A stretch of DNA of 64,000 nucleotides from Vibrio sp. FE10 (GCF_030297155.1 NZ_AP028067.1:3534001-3598000), one strand, 5' to 3'. Shown: positions 17,500 to 27,895, numbered from the stretch's first letter. Numbers and translations are program-made. Notes: generated by a model not told the origin, from the letters alone.

Positions 17500-18138
17500 A
17501 TGAACGTCATGGACTCGACCTATACCATCATCATTGCTGATGACCACCCTCTCTTTCGCAACGCCCTGTTTCAGTCAGTTCATATGGCGATCAGCGGTGC
17601 GAACCTGCTTGAGGCTGATTCTCTCGATGCCTTACTGACTCTACTAAAAAAAGAAGATGAACCTGACTTGTTGCTGCTCGACCTTAAAATGCCGGGAGCA
17701 AACGGGATGTCAGGCTTAATTCAACTACGTGCTGAATATCCAGATTTACCGATTGTGGTGATCTCAGCCAGCGAGGATGCCAGCGTTGTTACTCAAGTGA
17801 AGAGCCACGGTGCCTTTGGCTTTATTCCTAAGTCGAGTGATATGCGTGAATTGGTCAGTGCACTGAATCAAGTGCTGAATGGCGACCCGTTCTTCCCTGA
17901 AGGGCTTATCACCAACAATGCAGCCTGTAGCGACCTTGCGGAAAAGCTTTCCACACTGACGCCTCAGCAATACAAGGTGTTAGGGATGCTTTCAGACGGC
18001 CTGCTGAACAAGCAAATCGCGTATGAATTGAATGTTTCGGAAGCGACCATCAAGGCACATATGACAGCCATCTTCCGTAAACTGGATGTGAAAAACCGAA
18101 CTCAGGCAGTTATCTTGTTACAAGAAGTCCACAACTAA
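17500..18138 (+). CDS. crbR: LuxR/NarL-type response regulator, probable CrbR
   Basis: A 212-residue regulator: receiver domain about residues 7-125 with acidic pocket IIIADDHP, phospho-acceptor aspartate in [13 protein letters not shown], and conserved lysine in [10 protein letters not shown]; then a LuxR-type helix-turn-helix ([40 protein letters not shown]). In Vibrio cholerae the response regulator CrbR, paired with the SLC5-type kinase CrbS, activates acs (the acetate switch); here crbS-type and acs genes lie 6-15 kb downstream, which supports the name. Whether the in-frame ATG at 17500 or 17509 is used is open. Its stop overlaps the convergent antiporter gene by 4 bp. Confidence 0.78.
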   Translation: MNVMDSTYTIIIADDHPLFRNALFQSVHMAISGANLLEADSLDALLTLLKKEDEPDLLLLDLKMPGANGMSGLIQLRAEYPDLPIVVISASEDASVVTQVKSHGAFGFIPKSSDMRELVSALNQVLNGDPFFPEGLITNNAACSDLAEKLSTLTPQQYKVLGMLSDGLLNKQIAYELNVSEATIKAHMTAIFRKLDVKNRTQAVILLQEVHN

Positions 18139-19886
18139 GCTTCGTTTATATCTTCTTCTAAAGTCGTCTTAGGCAAACATAAACCCAGCTTGACGACTTT
18201 ATGATCATCTATCTCAGCGACCACCCAATTAATGTCATGCCACTCGAAGCTATCGCCCAATACTGGATGCGCACCTAACTCTCGTTCAGCCAATTGTTTT
18301 AGGGTCATGTCGCGCTCTTCTTCCGAGCCAAGTTCAATACCATAGCAGTCACTAACAGCTGCAATTGATAACCCAACCTCAAGGAAGAAGTCACCAAAGA
18401 ATCGAGCTGCGTCTTCTGCTAAAGGTGCTTCACTGAATAGCTCACTTAAGCTATCTAGGTCTTTATCTTGTCCAAGCACACAGAGAATATCGTTCGCCTC
18501 TAACACAGTGCTACCCGATGGGTGAAGCAAAGCATCTTTTCTAAACAGTGCCGTAATTCGCGTCCCTTCAGGCATAGACAAACGCTTAAGCGGTTCACCA
18601 ACACACCACTTTTCCTCTTTCAGCTTGTAGACAAACATCTCCCACTCACTGGTCGGATAAATCTCCATGCCGTTACGAGAAATCGGTGTTGGTGTCGGTG
18701 GTAAGGTCACCTGAGCCAACCTCGCCACTTTCATCAAGCTACCGCCCTGAACAATCAGCGAAACCATAACCACGAAGAAGGCGATGTTGAAGTAAAGTTG
18801 GGCATTAGGCAGGCCAGCCATCATCGGGAACACCGCCAAAATGATCGGTACAGCGCCACGTAAACCTACCCAAGAAACAAACCAACGTTCTTTGGTGGTA
18901 AAGCTTCTGAACGGCAGTAAACCCAACCAAACAGACAACGGGCGAGCAAACAAGATCATACCGAAAGCCAATGCTAACGCAGGAAGTGCAATGTCCATCA
19001 ATGTCGATGGCGTAACCAATAGCCCCAGCACCAAGAACATCACGATCTGGCTTAGCCACGTCATGCCATCAAGAACATTAAGGATAGAGTGTCGAGAGCG
19101 AGTTGGACGATTACCAATGAACAGACCGACTAGGTAAATCGATAAGATGCCACTACCACCAAGCATGTTAGAGAACGCAAACAGAGCCACGCCCCCGCTG
19201 AGCACCAGAATCGAGTAAAGGCCATCGGCCAGCTGCACTCGGTTAATTAGACTCCATAGAACCCAACCGCCACCAATACCAACAAGGGTGCCGATACCAA
19301 ACTGCATCGCGAAGCTTTTGAGTAGGAAGTTCATTCCCATCTCGGCATCTGGGGTGCCCAGTAGCGCAATTAAAGTCACTGTCAGGAAGACCGCCATTGG
19401 GTCATTGGTACCGGATTCGATCTCTAGGGTTGAGCCAACACGTTCATTGAGGCTCTGCCCTTTCAACAAAGAAAATACCGCAGCCGCATCGGTCGAACCA
19501 ACGATAGCGCCAACCAAAATGCCCTGCATCAATGACAGGTCAAACAGCCAAGCCGCCATTAAGCCCGTTAGGGTTGCAGTACATGCGACACCTATCGTCG
19601 CCAGCGAGAGCGACGGCCAAAAAGCGACCTTAAAGCTCGCGACCTTAGTTCGCATACCACCATCAAGCAAGATCACAGCAAGCGCAAGGTTACTCACCAA
19701 GTAGGTCAGCGAGTAATCATCGAAATTAATACCACCTGGGCCATCTTCGCCCGCCAGCATACCAACGAACAAAAAGATCAAAAGAATCGGAACGCCCAAT
19801 CGCGAAGACACTTGCGAGAAAAGCACACTGATGGCGATCAGTACGGCACCAGTCAGAAATAAGTGATTTATGGTTATTGCGTCCAA
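18135..19886 (-). CDS. nhaP2: NhaP2/CvrA-type potassium/proton antiporter
   Basis: A 583-residue CPA1-family cation/proton antiporter. The membrane part (about residues 1-400) has [57 protein letters not shown] and [15 protein letters not shown], the ion-exchange signatures. A TrkA-C-like regulatory domain follows (about 405-490) and then a CorC/HlyC-like C-terminal domain. The layout is that of NhaP2 of Vibrio, which exchanges K+ or Na+ for protons across the inner membrane. It is convergent with crbR and divergent from the DUF4212-ActP pair. The start ATG is at 19884-19886. Confidence 0.88.
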   Translation of the reverse strand: MDAITINHLFLTGAVLIAISVLFSQVSSRLGVPILLIFLFVGMLAGEDGPGGINFDDYSLTYLVSNLALAVILLDGGMRTKVASFKVAFWPSLSLATIGVACTATLTGLMAAWLFDLSLMQGILVGAIVGSTDAAAVFSLLKGQSLNERVGSTLEIESGTNDPMAVFLTVTLIALLGTPDAEMGMNFLLKSFAMQFGIGTLVGIGGGWVLWSLINRVQLADGLYSILVLSGGVALFAFSNMLGGSGILSIYLVGLFIGNRPTRSRHSILNVLDGMTWLSQIVMFLVLGLLVTPSTLMDIALPALALAFGMILFARPLSVWLGLLPFRSFTTKERWFVSWVGLRGAVPIILAVFPMMAGLPNAQLYFNIAFFVVMVSLIVQGGSLMKVARLAQVTLPPTPTPISRNGMEIYPTSEWEMFVYKLKEEKWCVGEPLKRLSMPEGTRITALFRKDALLHPSGSTVLEANDILCVLGQDKDLDSLSELFSEAPLAEDAARFFGDFFLEVGLSIAAVSDCYGIELGSEEERDMTLKQLAERELGAHPVLGDSFEWHDINWVVAEIDDHKVVKLGLCLPKTTLEEDINEA

Positions 19887-20334
19887 TTCGTTCCCCCAAA
19901 GAATAAAACCCGAGCTTTAAGCCTGTTGATCTTTTGCAACTAGCTTGTTGATCTTCTGCCGTTAAGCAAGGCACGGCCGAAGAAAGTACCTCAGTTACTA
20001 TAACAAACTTATGTTTCGCATCGTGTCATAGACAGGACTAAATACAGTTTCTCGGTCATTTAGTTGTTAAATTTTATGACTCGCACTCTAATTCATCCCT
20101 TTTTGTTAGACCTTTGGCTAATTTAACATCATTGCAACATCACGTTTTTCTATGGTTCTGTCTCCTAGCTCCCATATTTCAGTACATTAGCGCGAATATC
20201 GTCCCGACTAAAGTTGCACAGATCCCTTGACTTATCCTTGCTACATTCTAAATCGTAACATTACATTAACACGCTATTTTACAAAAACGGTTTCACAAAA
20301 CGGTTTCTACGAAAACGGAATAAAGGAGAAGGCA
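19887..20334. other. Divergent promoter region, nhaP2 / DUF4212-symporter
   Basis: About 450 bp without a gene. It must hold promoters in both directions. A direct repeat ACAAAACGGTTTC / ACAAAAACGGTTTC is seen at 20281-20307 (AAACGGTTTC twice, 15 bp apart) just upstream of the DUF4212 ribosome binding site. No confident -35/-10 pair was assigned. An in-frame ATG at 20227 lies in this region but has no ribosome binding site. Confidence 0.4.
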
Positions 20335-20601
20335 ATGGCGTTCGAATCTACGGAACATGCTCAAGCCTACTGGAAGGAAAACTTGGGAATAATGGGAACA
20401 CTACTCGCAATATGGTTTGTGGTGTCTTATGGCGCTGGCATCTTATTTGTGGATGTCCTAAATACCATTCAATTTGGCGGATTTAAGCTAGGTTTTTGGT
20501 TCGCTCAACAAGGTTCAATTTATACCTTCGTGGCGTTGATATTTATTTACGTTGTTCGCATGAATAAGCTGGACAAAAAATACAACGTACAGGAAGACTA
20601 G
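20335..20601 (+). CDS. DUF4212 small membrane subunit of a sodium/solute symporter
   Basis: An 88-residue protein with two membrane segments (IMGTLLAIWFVVSYGAGILF and YTFVALIFIYVVRM) and the YWKENLGIM start and KLDKKYNV end typical of DUF4212. This family is nearly always encoded just before a VC_2705-type sodium/solute symporter, as here (10 nt apart), and is taken to be its small subunit. The ATG at 20335 is chosen because AAAGGAG precedes it; the frame is open upstream to 20227 but that part shows no family similarity. Confidence 0.88.
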   Translation: MAFESTEHAQAYWKENLGIMGTLLAIWFVVSYGAGILFVDVLNTIQFGGFKLGFWFAQQGSIYTFVALIFIYVVRMNKLDKKYNVQED

Positions 20602-20611
20602 AGGCTAGAAC

Positions 20612-22315
20612 ATGGATATTCAAACTTGGACGTTTATTCTCGTCGGTATTACTTTTGCAGTATATATCGGCATCGCAATCTGGGCTCGCGCTGGAACAAC
20701 CAGTGAATTCTACGTTGCTGGCGGCGGCGTACACCCAGTAGCAAACGGCATGGCAACAGCCGCTGACTGGATGTCGGCAGCATCATTCATCTCAATGGCA
20801 GGTATCATCTCATTCGTTGGTTACGACGGTGCGGTTTACCTTATGGGTTGGACAGGTGGTTATGTACTACTTGCGCTATGTTTAGCACCTTACCTACGTA
20901 AGTTCGGTCAGTTTACGGTTCCTGATTTCATCGGTGAACGTTACTACTCGAAAACAGCACGTATGGTAGCGGTATTCTGTGCAATCTTCGTATCATTTAC
21001 GTACGTTGCAGGCCAGATGCGTGGTGTTGGCGTTGTATTCTCTCGTTTCCTAGAAGTTGATATTAACCTAGGCATCATCATTGGTATGGGTATTGTGTTC
21101 TTCTACGCAGTGCTTGGTGGCATGAAAGGCATCACTTATACGCAGGTAGCTCAATTCTGTGTCCTCATTTTCGCCTTCCTTGTTCCAGCAATCTTTACCT
21201 CAATCATGATGACAGGTAACCCACTTCCACAAGTTGGTATGGGCTCGACTCTATCAGGTACCGATGTATACCTACTTGATAAACTGGATGGACTAACAGA
21301 AGAACTCGGATTTACCGCCTATACCGAAGGTAACAAGAGCATGGTAGATGTATTCTTCATCTGTGCAGCTCTAATGGTAGGTACTGCTGGTCTTCCACAC
21401 GTAATCATTCGTTTCTTCACGGTACCAAAAGTACGTGATGCTCGTATCTCAGCAGGTTGGGCACTACTGTTCATCTCATTGCTATACACAACAGCACCAG
21501 GCGTTGCAGCATTCGCTCGTGTAAACATGATCGAAACAATCAACGGCCCTGACATGCAAGGTGTCGCAGCAGTAGACGCACCAAGCTGGTACAAAAACTG
21601 GGAAAGCACTGGTCTAGTAGGTTGGGAAGATAAGAACGGCGATGGCAAAATGTTCTACTCGGGCGATGAACGCAACGAGATGAAGATTAACCGTGACATC
21701 ATCGTACTGGCTTCTCCAGAGCTAGCAAAACTACCAAACTGGGTTGTAGCACTACTTGCAGCAGGTGGCCTAGCAGCCGCACTATCAACAGCCGCAGGTC
21801 TACTATTGGTAATCTCAACGTCGATTTCACATGACTTGTTGAAGAAAGGCTTCAGACCGAACATGACCGACAAGCAGGAGCTATTAGCCGCTCGTTTGGC
21901 CGCCATGGTCGCGATTGTAGGTGCAGGTTACTTAGGGATTAATCCACCAGGTTTCGTAGCTCAGGTAGTAGCGTTTGCCTTCGGCTTAGCCGCAGCATCC
22001 TTCTTCCCTGCCATCATCCTAGGTATCTTCTACAAGAAGATGAACAAGGAAGGCGCAATTGCAGGTATGTTGTCAGGTATTGCCTTCACAGCAAGCTACA
22101 TCATCTACTTCAAGTTCATTAACCCAGCAGCAAGCACACCGGAAAACTGGTGGTTTGGTATCAGCCCAGAAGGTATCGGTACGCTAGGTATGTGTCTAAA
22201 CTTCGTAGTATCAATTGCAGTGAATAAAGTGACAGCTGAAGTACCACAAGACGTACAAGAGATGGTTGAATCTATCCGTTACCCTAAAGGTGCAGGTGAA
22301 GCTCACGACCACTAA
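20612..22315 (+). CDS. actP: Sodium/solute symporter, ActP-like acetate carrier
   Basis: A 567-residue member of the SLC5/SSS family with about 13 membrane segments. Typical stretches: EFYVAGGGVHPVANGMATAA (the opening of the transport core), GMKGITYTQVAQF, GLPHVIIRFFTVP, and LAAALSTAAGLLLVISTSIS, where the serine/threonine sodium site lies. The type is the symporter linked to DUF4212, present in Vibrio near acs. Uptake of acetate or another short carboxylate is inferred from similarity to ActP and from the neighbouring crbRS and acs genes. A hydrophilic loop (about 300-370, GWEDKNGDGKMFYSGDERNE) with EF-hand-like acidic residues is a notable insertion of this type. Confidence 0.85.
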   Translation: MDIQTWTFILVGITFAVYIGIAIWARAGTTSEFYVAGGGVHPVANGMATAADWMSAASFISMAGIISFVGYDGAVYLMGWTGGYVLLALCLAPYLRKFGQFTVPDFIGERYYSKTARMVAVFCAIFVSFTYVAGQMRGVGVVFSRFLEVDINLGIIIGMGIVFFYAVLGGMKGITYTQVAQFCVLIFAFLVPAIFTSIMMTGNPLPQVGMGSTLSGTDVYLLDKLDGLTEELGFTAYTEGNKSMVDVFFICAALMVGTAGLPHVIIRFFTVPKVRDARISAGWALLFISLLYTTAPGVAAFARVNMIETINGPDMQGVAAVDAPSWYKNWESTGLVGWEDKNGDGKMFYSGDERNEMKINRDIIVLASPELAKLPNWVVALLAAGGLAAALSTAAGLLLVISTSISHDLLKKGFRPNMTDKQELLAARLAAMVAIVGAGYLGINPPGFVAQVVAFAFGLAAASFFPAIILGIFYKKMNKEGAIAGMLSGIAFTASYIIYFKFINPAASTPENWWFGISPEGIGTLGMCLNFVVSIAVNKVTAEVPQDVQEMVESIRYPKGAGEAHDH

Positions 22316-22400
22316 GCAACAAAAAAAGCCACTCATAAGAGTTGCGACACAATAAGATAAATCAGTACTTACATTGTAGGGATTAGGTACTGATTCTAAG

Positions 22401-22432
22401 AAAGCCGATACTTTTTGTATCGGCTTTTTCTT
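22401..22432 (+). terminator. Terminator after the actP-like gene
   Basis: Stem AAAGCCGATAC / GTATCGGCTTT with TTTTT loop, followed by T-run, 86 nt after the stop. Confidence 0.85.
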
Positions 22433-22487
22433 TTGTCCTCACATTTTATAAAAAGACAAAATAAGGGTTGTGTTTAAATCTTCATTT

Positions 22488-22506
22488 GATAATAATTATC
22501 ATTAAC
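22488..22506 (+). promoter_or_regulatory. Fur box upstream of the fumC pair
   Basis: GATAATAATTATCATTAAC matches the 19-bp Fur consensus GATAATGATAATCATTATC at 16 positions. It lies 23-41 bp before the start of the 22529 gene. Iron repression of a fumC-containing operon is known from Pseudomonas aeruginosa (fagA-fumC-orfX-sodA), which makes the call coherent. Confidence 0.72.
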
Positions 22507-22528
22507 ATCCAATAAAGAGATGCAAATA

Positions 22529-22912
22529 ATGATGAAAGAGCAGCAGGGTCTCTATTCGAGGTTTTACAAAGCACAAGATCGCTTTGCTTCATTAGAGCAA
22601 GTTCAAGGCCATGAGCCGTTTGTGATTCGAGACTACATCGAGTGCGCACTAACGCTTTCCGCTTACTATGAAAAGCATGCCGCCCAAGAAAATATCTTGT
22701 TGTGTGAGTTGTACCTGCGCCAAGTTTTCTTCCATTTAATTGAAGCTATTGAGTCTCCTGACCGCAGTTTCACCTTTCGTCATATCTGCCTAGACTCTAT
22801 TCACTCTCCACTGTTTTATTTGAAACGCCACTATTGCCAGCAGCCTCAAGGCCAAGCGCGTTTTTTGAATCTCAGCCAAACATTACAACAAGTCCAAGCC
22901 CCACTTGGCTAA
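22529..22912 (+). CDS. Small FagA-like protein in front of fumC
   Basis: A 127-residue soluble protein, mostly helical by eye, rich in aromatic and charged residues (FVIRDYIECALTLSAYYEKH, LYLRQVFFHLIEAIESPDRS). I recognise no domain. Its place directly before fumC under a Fur box matches fagA, a small gene of unknown function in the iron-regulated Pseudomonas fumC operon; this is context only. Three ATGs are possible (22520, 22529, 22532); 22529 fits the AAAGAGA site best. It ends 12 nt before fumC. Confidence 0.65.
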   Translation: MMKEQQGLYSRFYKAQDRFASLEQVQGHEPFVIRDYIECALTLSAYYEKHAAQENILLCELYLRQVFFHLIEAIESPDRSFTFRHICLDSIHSPLFYLKRHYCQQPQGQARFLNLSQTLQQVQAPLG

Positions 22913-22924
22913 CAAGGATAGAAC

Positions 22925-24274
22925 ATGACCCTACAATTTCGGATTGAAAAAGACAGCATGGGCGAAGTGAAAGTACCTGCCGATGCGCTATACCAAGCAC
23001 AAACTCAACGTGCCGCAGATAACTTCGCGTTCAGTTCACACAAGATGCCAACCAGCTTCATTCAAGCACTGGCGTTAATTAAACTGGCCGCCGCCGATAC
23101 TAATGCTCAGTTAGGCTTGTTAGAAGGTGATATTGCCAACGCGATAGCCGAAGCCAGCCAAGAGATCATCGATGGCAAACACCTCGAGCAATTCCCTATT
23201 GATGTTTTTCAGACGGGTTCTGGCACCAGCTCTAACATGAATGCCAACGAAGTGATTGCGACACTCGCCTCAAGAAGTTTGCAGGGTGACGTGAATCCGA
23301 ATGATCACGTAAACATGGGGCAAAGCAGTAACGATGTAGTGCCAACAGCAATTCAAGTCAGTGTTGCTCTGATGGCAGAAAACAAGTTGTTGCCAGCGTT
23401 AACCCATCTTTCTGCAGCGCTCACTGTAAAACAACATGAGCTGGCTAAAGTAGTCAAAACTGGCCGTACTCATCTAATGGATGCGATGCCGATTACCTTT
23501 GCTCAAGAGCTTGGTGGTTGGAAATTTCAGATTGAACATGCCAAGCAAGCGATAGAAAGCAGCTTGCCAGCAATCAAGGCGCTTGCTCAAGGTGGCACAG
23601 CGGTTGGTACGGGGATCAATGCCGACCCACGCTTTGCCGATAAGTTTGCGAGTAACCTGTCTCAATCAACAAAGATCAGTTTTACCTCGAGTGAAAACTT
23701 CTTTTTTAACCTCAGCAGCCAAGACGCGATCGTCGCATTGTCTGGTCAGCTTAAAACTGCAGCAGTTGCGATCATGAAGATCTCAAACGATCTTCGCTGG
23801 ATGAATTCAGGGCCATTAGCTGGCTTAGGGGAGATTGAGTTGCAGGCGCTACAACCGGGTTCATCGATCATGCCTGGCAAAGTGAACCCTGTAATTCCAG
23901 AAGCAGCTGCAATGGCGGCAGCTCAAGTGATTGGTAATGACACCACCATTACGGTGGCTGGGCAGTCTGGCAACTTCCAACTGAATGTGATGCTGCCTGT
24001 GATTGCTCATAACGTGTTAGAAAGCATAGAACTGTTAGCCAACAGTTCAGTCGCATTGGCTGATAAAGCGATTGCTACCTTCACCGTGCGCCAAGACAAT
24101 CTTGATTTAGCACTTTCAAAAAATCCAATTCTGGTGACAGCACTCAACCCTGTGATTGGTTACCTAAAAGCGGCGGATATTGCTAAGAAGGCTTGCCGAT
24201 TCTTGATGTTGCAGAAAGAGAAACTGATCTTAGCCGAGAAGAACTTAGCACGCTGCTTGATCCAACCACACTGA
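22925..24274 (+). CDS. fumC: Class II fumarate hydratase
   Basis: A cytosolic, iron-free fumarase of 449 residues interconverting fumarate and malate. Family motifs: FQTGSGTSSNMNANEVIA, NPNDHVNMGQSSNDVVPTA, GRTHLMDAMPITFAQE and the signature loop GSSIMPGKVNPVIPEAAAMA. The length is slightly below the E. coli enzyme (467). The iron-independent class is useful when iron is scarce, in line with the Fur box upstream. It shares its fold with aspA at 3391, but the GKVNP loop (not AKVNP) marks it as fumarase. No sodA follows, unlike the Pseudomonas operon. Confidence 0.93.
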   Translation: MTLQFRIEKDSMGEVKVPADALYQAQTQRAADNFAFSSHKMPTSFIQALALIKLAAADTNAQLGLLEGDIANAIAEASQEIIDGKHLEQFPIDVFQTGSGTSSNMNANEVIATLASRSLQGDVNPNDHVNMGQSSNDVVPTAIQVSVALMAENKLLPALTHLSAALTVKQHELAKVVKTGRTHLMDAMPITFAQELGGWKFQIEHAKQAIESSLPAIKALAQGGTAVGTGINADPRFADKFASNLSQSTKISFTSSENFFFNLSSQDAIVALSGQLKTAAVAIMKISNDLRWMNSGPLAGLGEIELQALQPGSSIMPGKVNPVIPEAAAMAAAQVIGNDTTITVAGQSGNFQLNVMLPVIAHNVLESIELLANSSVALADKAIATFTVRQDNLDLALSKNPILVTALNPVIGYLKAADIAKKACRFLMLQKEKLILAEKNLARCLIQPH

Positions 24275-24335
24275 CGCAGGGTGGTATTGCAGGTTAGTGA
24301 ATCAGTGAACAAGAATTAACGCTCCTTACCGAAAC

Positions 24336-24361
24336 AAAAAAGGCCTCATCCGAGGCCTTTT
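24336..24361. terminator. Bidirectional terminator between fumC and crbS
   Basis: AAAAGGCCTC / GAGGCCTTTT with loop ATCC; A-run before and T-run after serve convergent transcripts. Confidence 0.85.
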
Positions 24362-24412
24362 CACTATCCACTCACAAATCCGAACGTGCTAATCCGAACC
24401 TGTTAATTCAAG

Positions 24413-27400
24413 CTAGCTCACTCGATTCAAAACCGCTCTTAACTTGAGTGGCTTCACTGGCTTAGCAATAAAGCTGAAGCTGTTGGCCTTTATCGCAGCC
24501 AACATGTCATCGGTTCTATCAGCACTGATAATGACACCCTCAAAAGAGTCCCCAAGACGTAAACGGCATTGCTGCAACACTTCGAGTCCAGTTCGACCAT
24601 TATCGAGGCGGTAATCCGAGAAAATCACATCTGGTTGCCAATCATCATCGAGACACTTCAAGCTTTCGACTAAGTCGACGGCGGTCTTAACCTCACAGCC
24701 CCAACGACCTATCAAGTTTTCCATACCAACTAAGATTTCTCGTTCATTATCGACACACAGTATTTTTAGATGTTCGATATCGCTGGTCGCCATTGGCGTA
24801 GAAGCTTGCACAACCGGAGCCACCTTTTCAGCTCTCGTTAAGGTGATGGAAAAGACGCTGCCTTCTCCCGGCCATGAACGCATCGATATTTGATGACCAA
24901 GCACATGGGCAATACCTTTGGAGATCGCTAACCCTAATCCCAAACCTTGATCGGCACGAACTTGGCTACCACGCGTAAACTCTTCGAAGATCTCTTGTTG
25001 CTTATCTTCGTCGATACCGGTTCCGTTATCCCACACATCAATTCGTACCTGACCATTCACTCGTCTCGCGCCGAGGACCACTTTTCCTTCAGGGTTATAA
25101 CGGAACGCATTAGTCAAAAAGTTCTGAATCACGCGTCTTAATAACTTAGGATCCGAGTGAATAAACAGTGATGATGGGATCATCTGGAATTGGATCTTCT
25201 GCTGCGTTGCCAAAGCGCTAAATTCAGCATTCAAGTTGGTCAGCACATCATGCACGGCAATCGCGTGAATGTTGGTTTCTAATTTTCCTGACTCCAATCG
25301 AGAGATATCAAGCAAGTCGCCAATCAAGTCTTCAGCTGCACCCAACGCACTTTCGATATGAGACGAAAGCTGCTTCTCCTCTTGTTCTTTCGCCACCTCA
25401 GACAGCGACGAAGCAAATAGACGTGCGGCATTGAGCGGCTGCATCAAATCGTGACTCACCGCCGCAAGAAAACGACTCTTAGACTGTGATTCTTGGTCAG
25501 AGATTTGAGTGGCTTTAACTAAGCGTTGGTTGAGCTTTTCGAGCTCTTGAGTTCGCTCATGCACTCTCGATTCCAAACTTTCGTTGGCATCTTTTAGCGC
25601 TTGCTCTGCTTGTCTGAATACCGTGATGTCGGTAAAGCTCATAACAAACCCGCCACTCGGCATTGGGTTACCTTGCACCTCAATCACTCGGCCATCAGGA
25701 CGAATACGAGATGAGGTATGTCGCGTGCCTTGTTCAAGGTGATAAACACGGCGGCGAACGTGATCTTCCGGGTCGCCAGGACCACACAAACCTTGCTGAG
25801 CATTGTGACGAATCACATCTGAAATGGGTCGGCCGACTTGAATCAAGCCAACAGGGAATTCAAACAGTTCTAAGTAACGTTGATTCCACGCCACCAGCCT
25901 CATCTGCTTATCAATTACTGCAATGCCTTGGCCTATGTGTTCAATCGCACCTTGCAACAAACCACGGCTGAAATCATACAGTTCAGAGGCTTCATCAACG
26001 ATGGTCGCCACTTCCTCAAGCTGCATATTCCTGCCTTGCAAGGCGGAAGTGAGTACTAACTTAGCGGAAGAAGCACCGAAGACCCCAGCGAGCACGCGCT
26101 CTGCGTGTCGAATCAAACTCGCGGGTGCTTGTTGATTTGGAAGCAGAGGCTGACCGTGTTGCTGCCAATAACTGTGTAAGGCACTTTTCGCTCGCTTACG
26201 ACCCACAAAACGTGAGGCGAGCATCTCTAATTCGGCGACCGTGACTCGATTCTGATAGAGGCTGATATTTTCATTTTCTGGCAGTGGCGTACCAACGAAT
26301 GCTGCCGATTGTAAGCGCTCACTTAGGCTTGGTCGTGTCGTCATCGAGACCACGACATAACACAGGGTATTGAGTAAGATACTCATCACGATACCCCAGT
26401 TTGAACTGCTGACATCCCAACTACTCAGCAGCTCTGGCGGCGTAATAATCCAAAGCAATAAATTACTGTCGCTATCACCCGCCAACATACTAGTTTGACT
26501 CATCAGGGTGATCAGCCAAATCACTGAACCGACTAATAAGCCAACATAAACGCCCTTTCGATTGCCCAGACGCCAATACAAACCACCGATCAAGGCGGGG
26601 GCAAACTGCGCAATTGCCGCAAAGGAGAGAAAGCCGATCGCCGACAAAGAATGAATGGTATCGAGCGCCTGATAAAATGCCCAAGCACCCAGCAACAGTA
26701 ATAAGATCAGCCCACGACGAATCACCAATAACAAGCCAGAAAAATGTTTATGCGTTCTTTGCGTCAAGCGCATACGGCGCAGCAACAGTGGCATCACTAA
26801 GTCATTCGATACCATGATCGCTAATGCAATTGTCGAGACAATCACCATGCCACTCGCCGCCGAGGTACCCCCAAGAAAAGCCAGCAAGGCAATATGATTA
26901 GCCCCTTCTGCCATCGGCACGCTGATCACATAGGTATCCGCCGGCATACCCGTAAGTAACCCCTGACCAGCCCACGCAATCGGTAGAACAAACAGCCCCA
27001 TAAGAATGAGATAAAGAGGAAATAACCAACGAGCGGTGTGTAAATCCTGAGGTCGTTCGTTTTCAACCACCATGGTGTGGAACTGACGTGGTAGACAGAC
27101 AATCGCCAACATCGTGAGAATGGTGTGAATCACTAACGTGGGAATATTGGGCGATTCATAAGTGGAAGCCGCAACATCAAGCAGGTCGATTTTATCGCTG
27201 CTCATTGCGAGGTAAATGATAAACAGACCAACAATCAAAAAGGCCGCTAACTTAACAATCGACTCAAACGCCACCGCCATCATCATGCCACGGTGATGTT
27301 CTGTGTTATCGATGTGCCGAGTACCAAACAGCATCGTAAAAATCGCTAATGCACCGACCACAAACCAAGAGACGTGATAATTCTGATATCCAAAATCTTC

Positions 27401-27844
27401 GGCGAGATCGGGGGCGACAATCTCCAAGCCCATCGTGATACCACGCAACTGTAGCGCAATATAAGGAAGAATACCGACCACGGCAATCACAGTGACGGCA
27501 ACAGCCAAGCCCTGAGATTTTCCATAACGAGCCGCGATAAAGTCGGCAATAGAGGTGATATGTTCACGCTTCGCGATGAGGATCAGCCGAGCTAAGATCC
27601 GCCACCCCAACGTGAAAACTAAAATAGGGGCGAGGTAAATGGGTAAGAATGACCAAGGGTTATTACTGGCCTGCCCGACCGTTCCATAGAAGGTCCAAGA
27701 GGTACAATACACCGCAATAGAAAGGCTATAGATCCATGGACGCCAGCGTGATAACCAACGAACTTGCCTGTCTCCATACCACGCGATCAGAAATAACACG
27801 CCCAAGTAAGCTAAAGAGACTGGAATTACTACCCATCCTTGCAT
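24413..27844 (-). CDS. crbS: SLC5-domain hybrid histidine kinase, CrbS type
   Basis: A 1143-residue membrane sensor. Order: sodium/solute-symporter-like domain with about 13 membrane segments (1-500), STAC-type linker (about 525-620), PAS domain (near 640, GIAVIDKQMRLVAWNQRYLE), coiled coil (SLESRVHERTQELEKLNQRL), HisKA with the phospho-histidine in AAVSHDLMQPLNAARLF (near 796), ATPase domain with NFLTNAFRYNPEG and GLGLGLAISKG, and a C-terminal receiver (about 1020-1143) with aspartate in IFSDYRLDNG. This is the architecture of CrbS, which with CrbR controls acs in Vibrio. I set the start at ATG 27844 (AAGAAAGGG upstream); the longer frame to 27898 would translate through the preceding gene's terminator hairpin. 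Confidence 0.9.
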   Translation of the reverse strand: MQGWVVIPVSLAYLGVLFLIAWYGDRQVRWLSRWRPWIYSLSIAVYCTSWTFYGTVGQASNNPWSFLPIYLAPILVFTLGWRILARLILIAKREHITSIADFIAARYGKSQGLAVAVTVIAVVGILPYIALQLRGITMGLEIVAPDLAEDFGYQNYHVSWFVVGALAIFTMLFGTRHIDNTEHHRGMMMAVAFESIVKLAAFLIVGLFIIYLAMSSDKIDLLDVAASTYESPNIPTLVIHTILTMLAIVCLPRQFHTMVVENERPQDLHTARWLFPLYLILMGLFVLPIAWAGQGLLTGMPADTYVISVPMAEGANHIALLAFLGGTSAASGMVIVSTIALAIMVSNDLVMPLLLRRMRLTQRTHKHFSGLLLVIRRGLILLLLLGAWAFYQALDTIHSLSAIGFLSFAAIAQFAPALIGGLYWRLGNRKGVYVGLLVGSVIWLITLMSQTSMLAGDSDSNLLLWIITPPELLSSWDVSSSNWGIVMSILLNTLCYVVVSMTTRPSLSERLQSAAFVGTPLPENENISLYQNRVTVAELEMLASRFVGRKRAKSALHSYWQQHGQPLLPNQQAPASLIRHAERVLAGVFGASSAKLVLTSALQGRNMQLEEVATIVDEASELYDFSRGLLQGAIEHIGQGIAVIDKQMRLVAWNQRYLELFEFPVGLIQVGRPISDVIRHNAQQGLCGPGDPEDHVRRRVYHLEQGTRHTSSRIRPDGRVIEVQGNPMPSGGFVMSFTDITVFRQAEQALKDANESLESRVHERTQELEKLNQRLVKATQISDQESQSKSRFLAAVSHDLMQPLNAARLFASSLSEVAKEQEEKQLSSHIESALGAAEDLIGDLLDISRLESGKLETNIHAIAVHDVLTNLNAEFSALATQQKIQFQMIPSSLFIHSDPKLLRRVIQNFLTNAFRYNPEGKVVLGARRVNGQVRIDVWDNGTGIDEDKQQEIFEEFTRGSQVRADQGLGLGLAISKGIAHVLGHQISMRSWPGEGSVFSITLTRAEKVAPVVQASTPMATSDIEHLKILCVDNEREILVGMENLIGRWGCEVKTAVDLVESLKCLDDDWQPDVIFSDYRLDNGRTGLEVLQQCRLRLGDSFEGVIISADRTDDMLAAIKANSFSFIAKPVKPLKLRAVLNRVS

Positions 27845-27866
27845 TGAAAACCCTTTCTTCATCCAT

Positions 27867-27895
27867 AAAAAAACCTCTCCATAAGGGAGAGGTTT
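27867..27895 (-). terminator. Terminator of the MFS gene, just before crbS
   Basis: On the minus strand AAACCTCTCC / GGAGAGGTTT followed by a run of seven T. It lies 61-89 nt after the MFS stop and 23 nt before the crbS start, so crbS needs its own promoter in or after it, or read-through. Confidence 0.82.

Noticed and set aside
3391-24274. aspA and fumC as duplicate copies of one gene
   Set aside because: They share the superfamily fold, but the signature loops differ (AKVNP against GKVNP) and lengths and contexts fit two separate enzymes.
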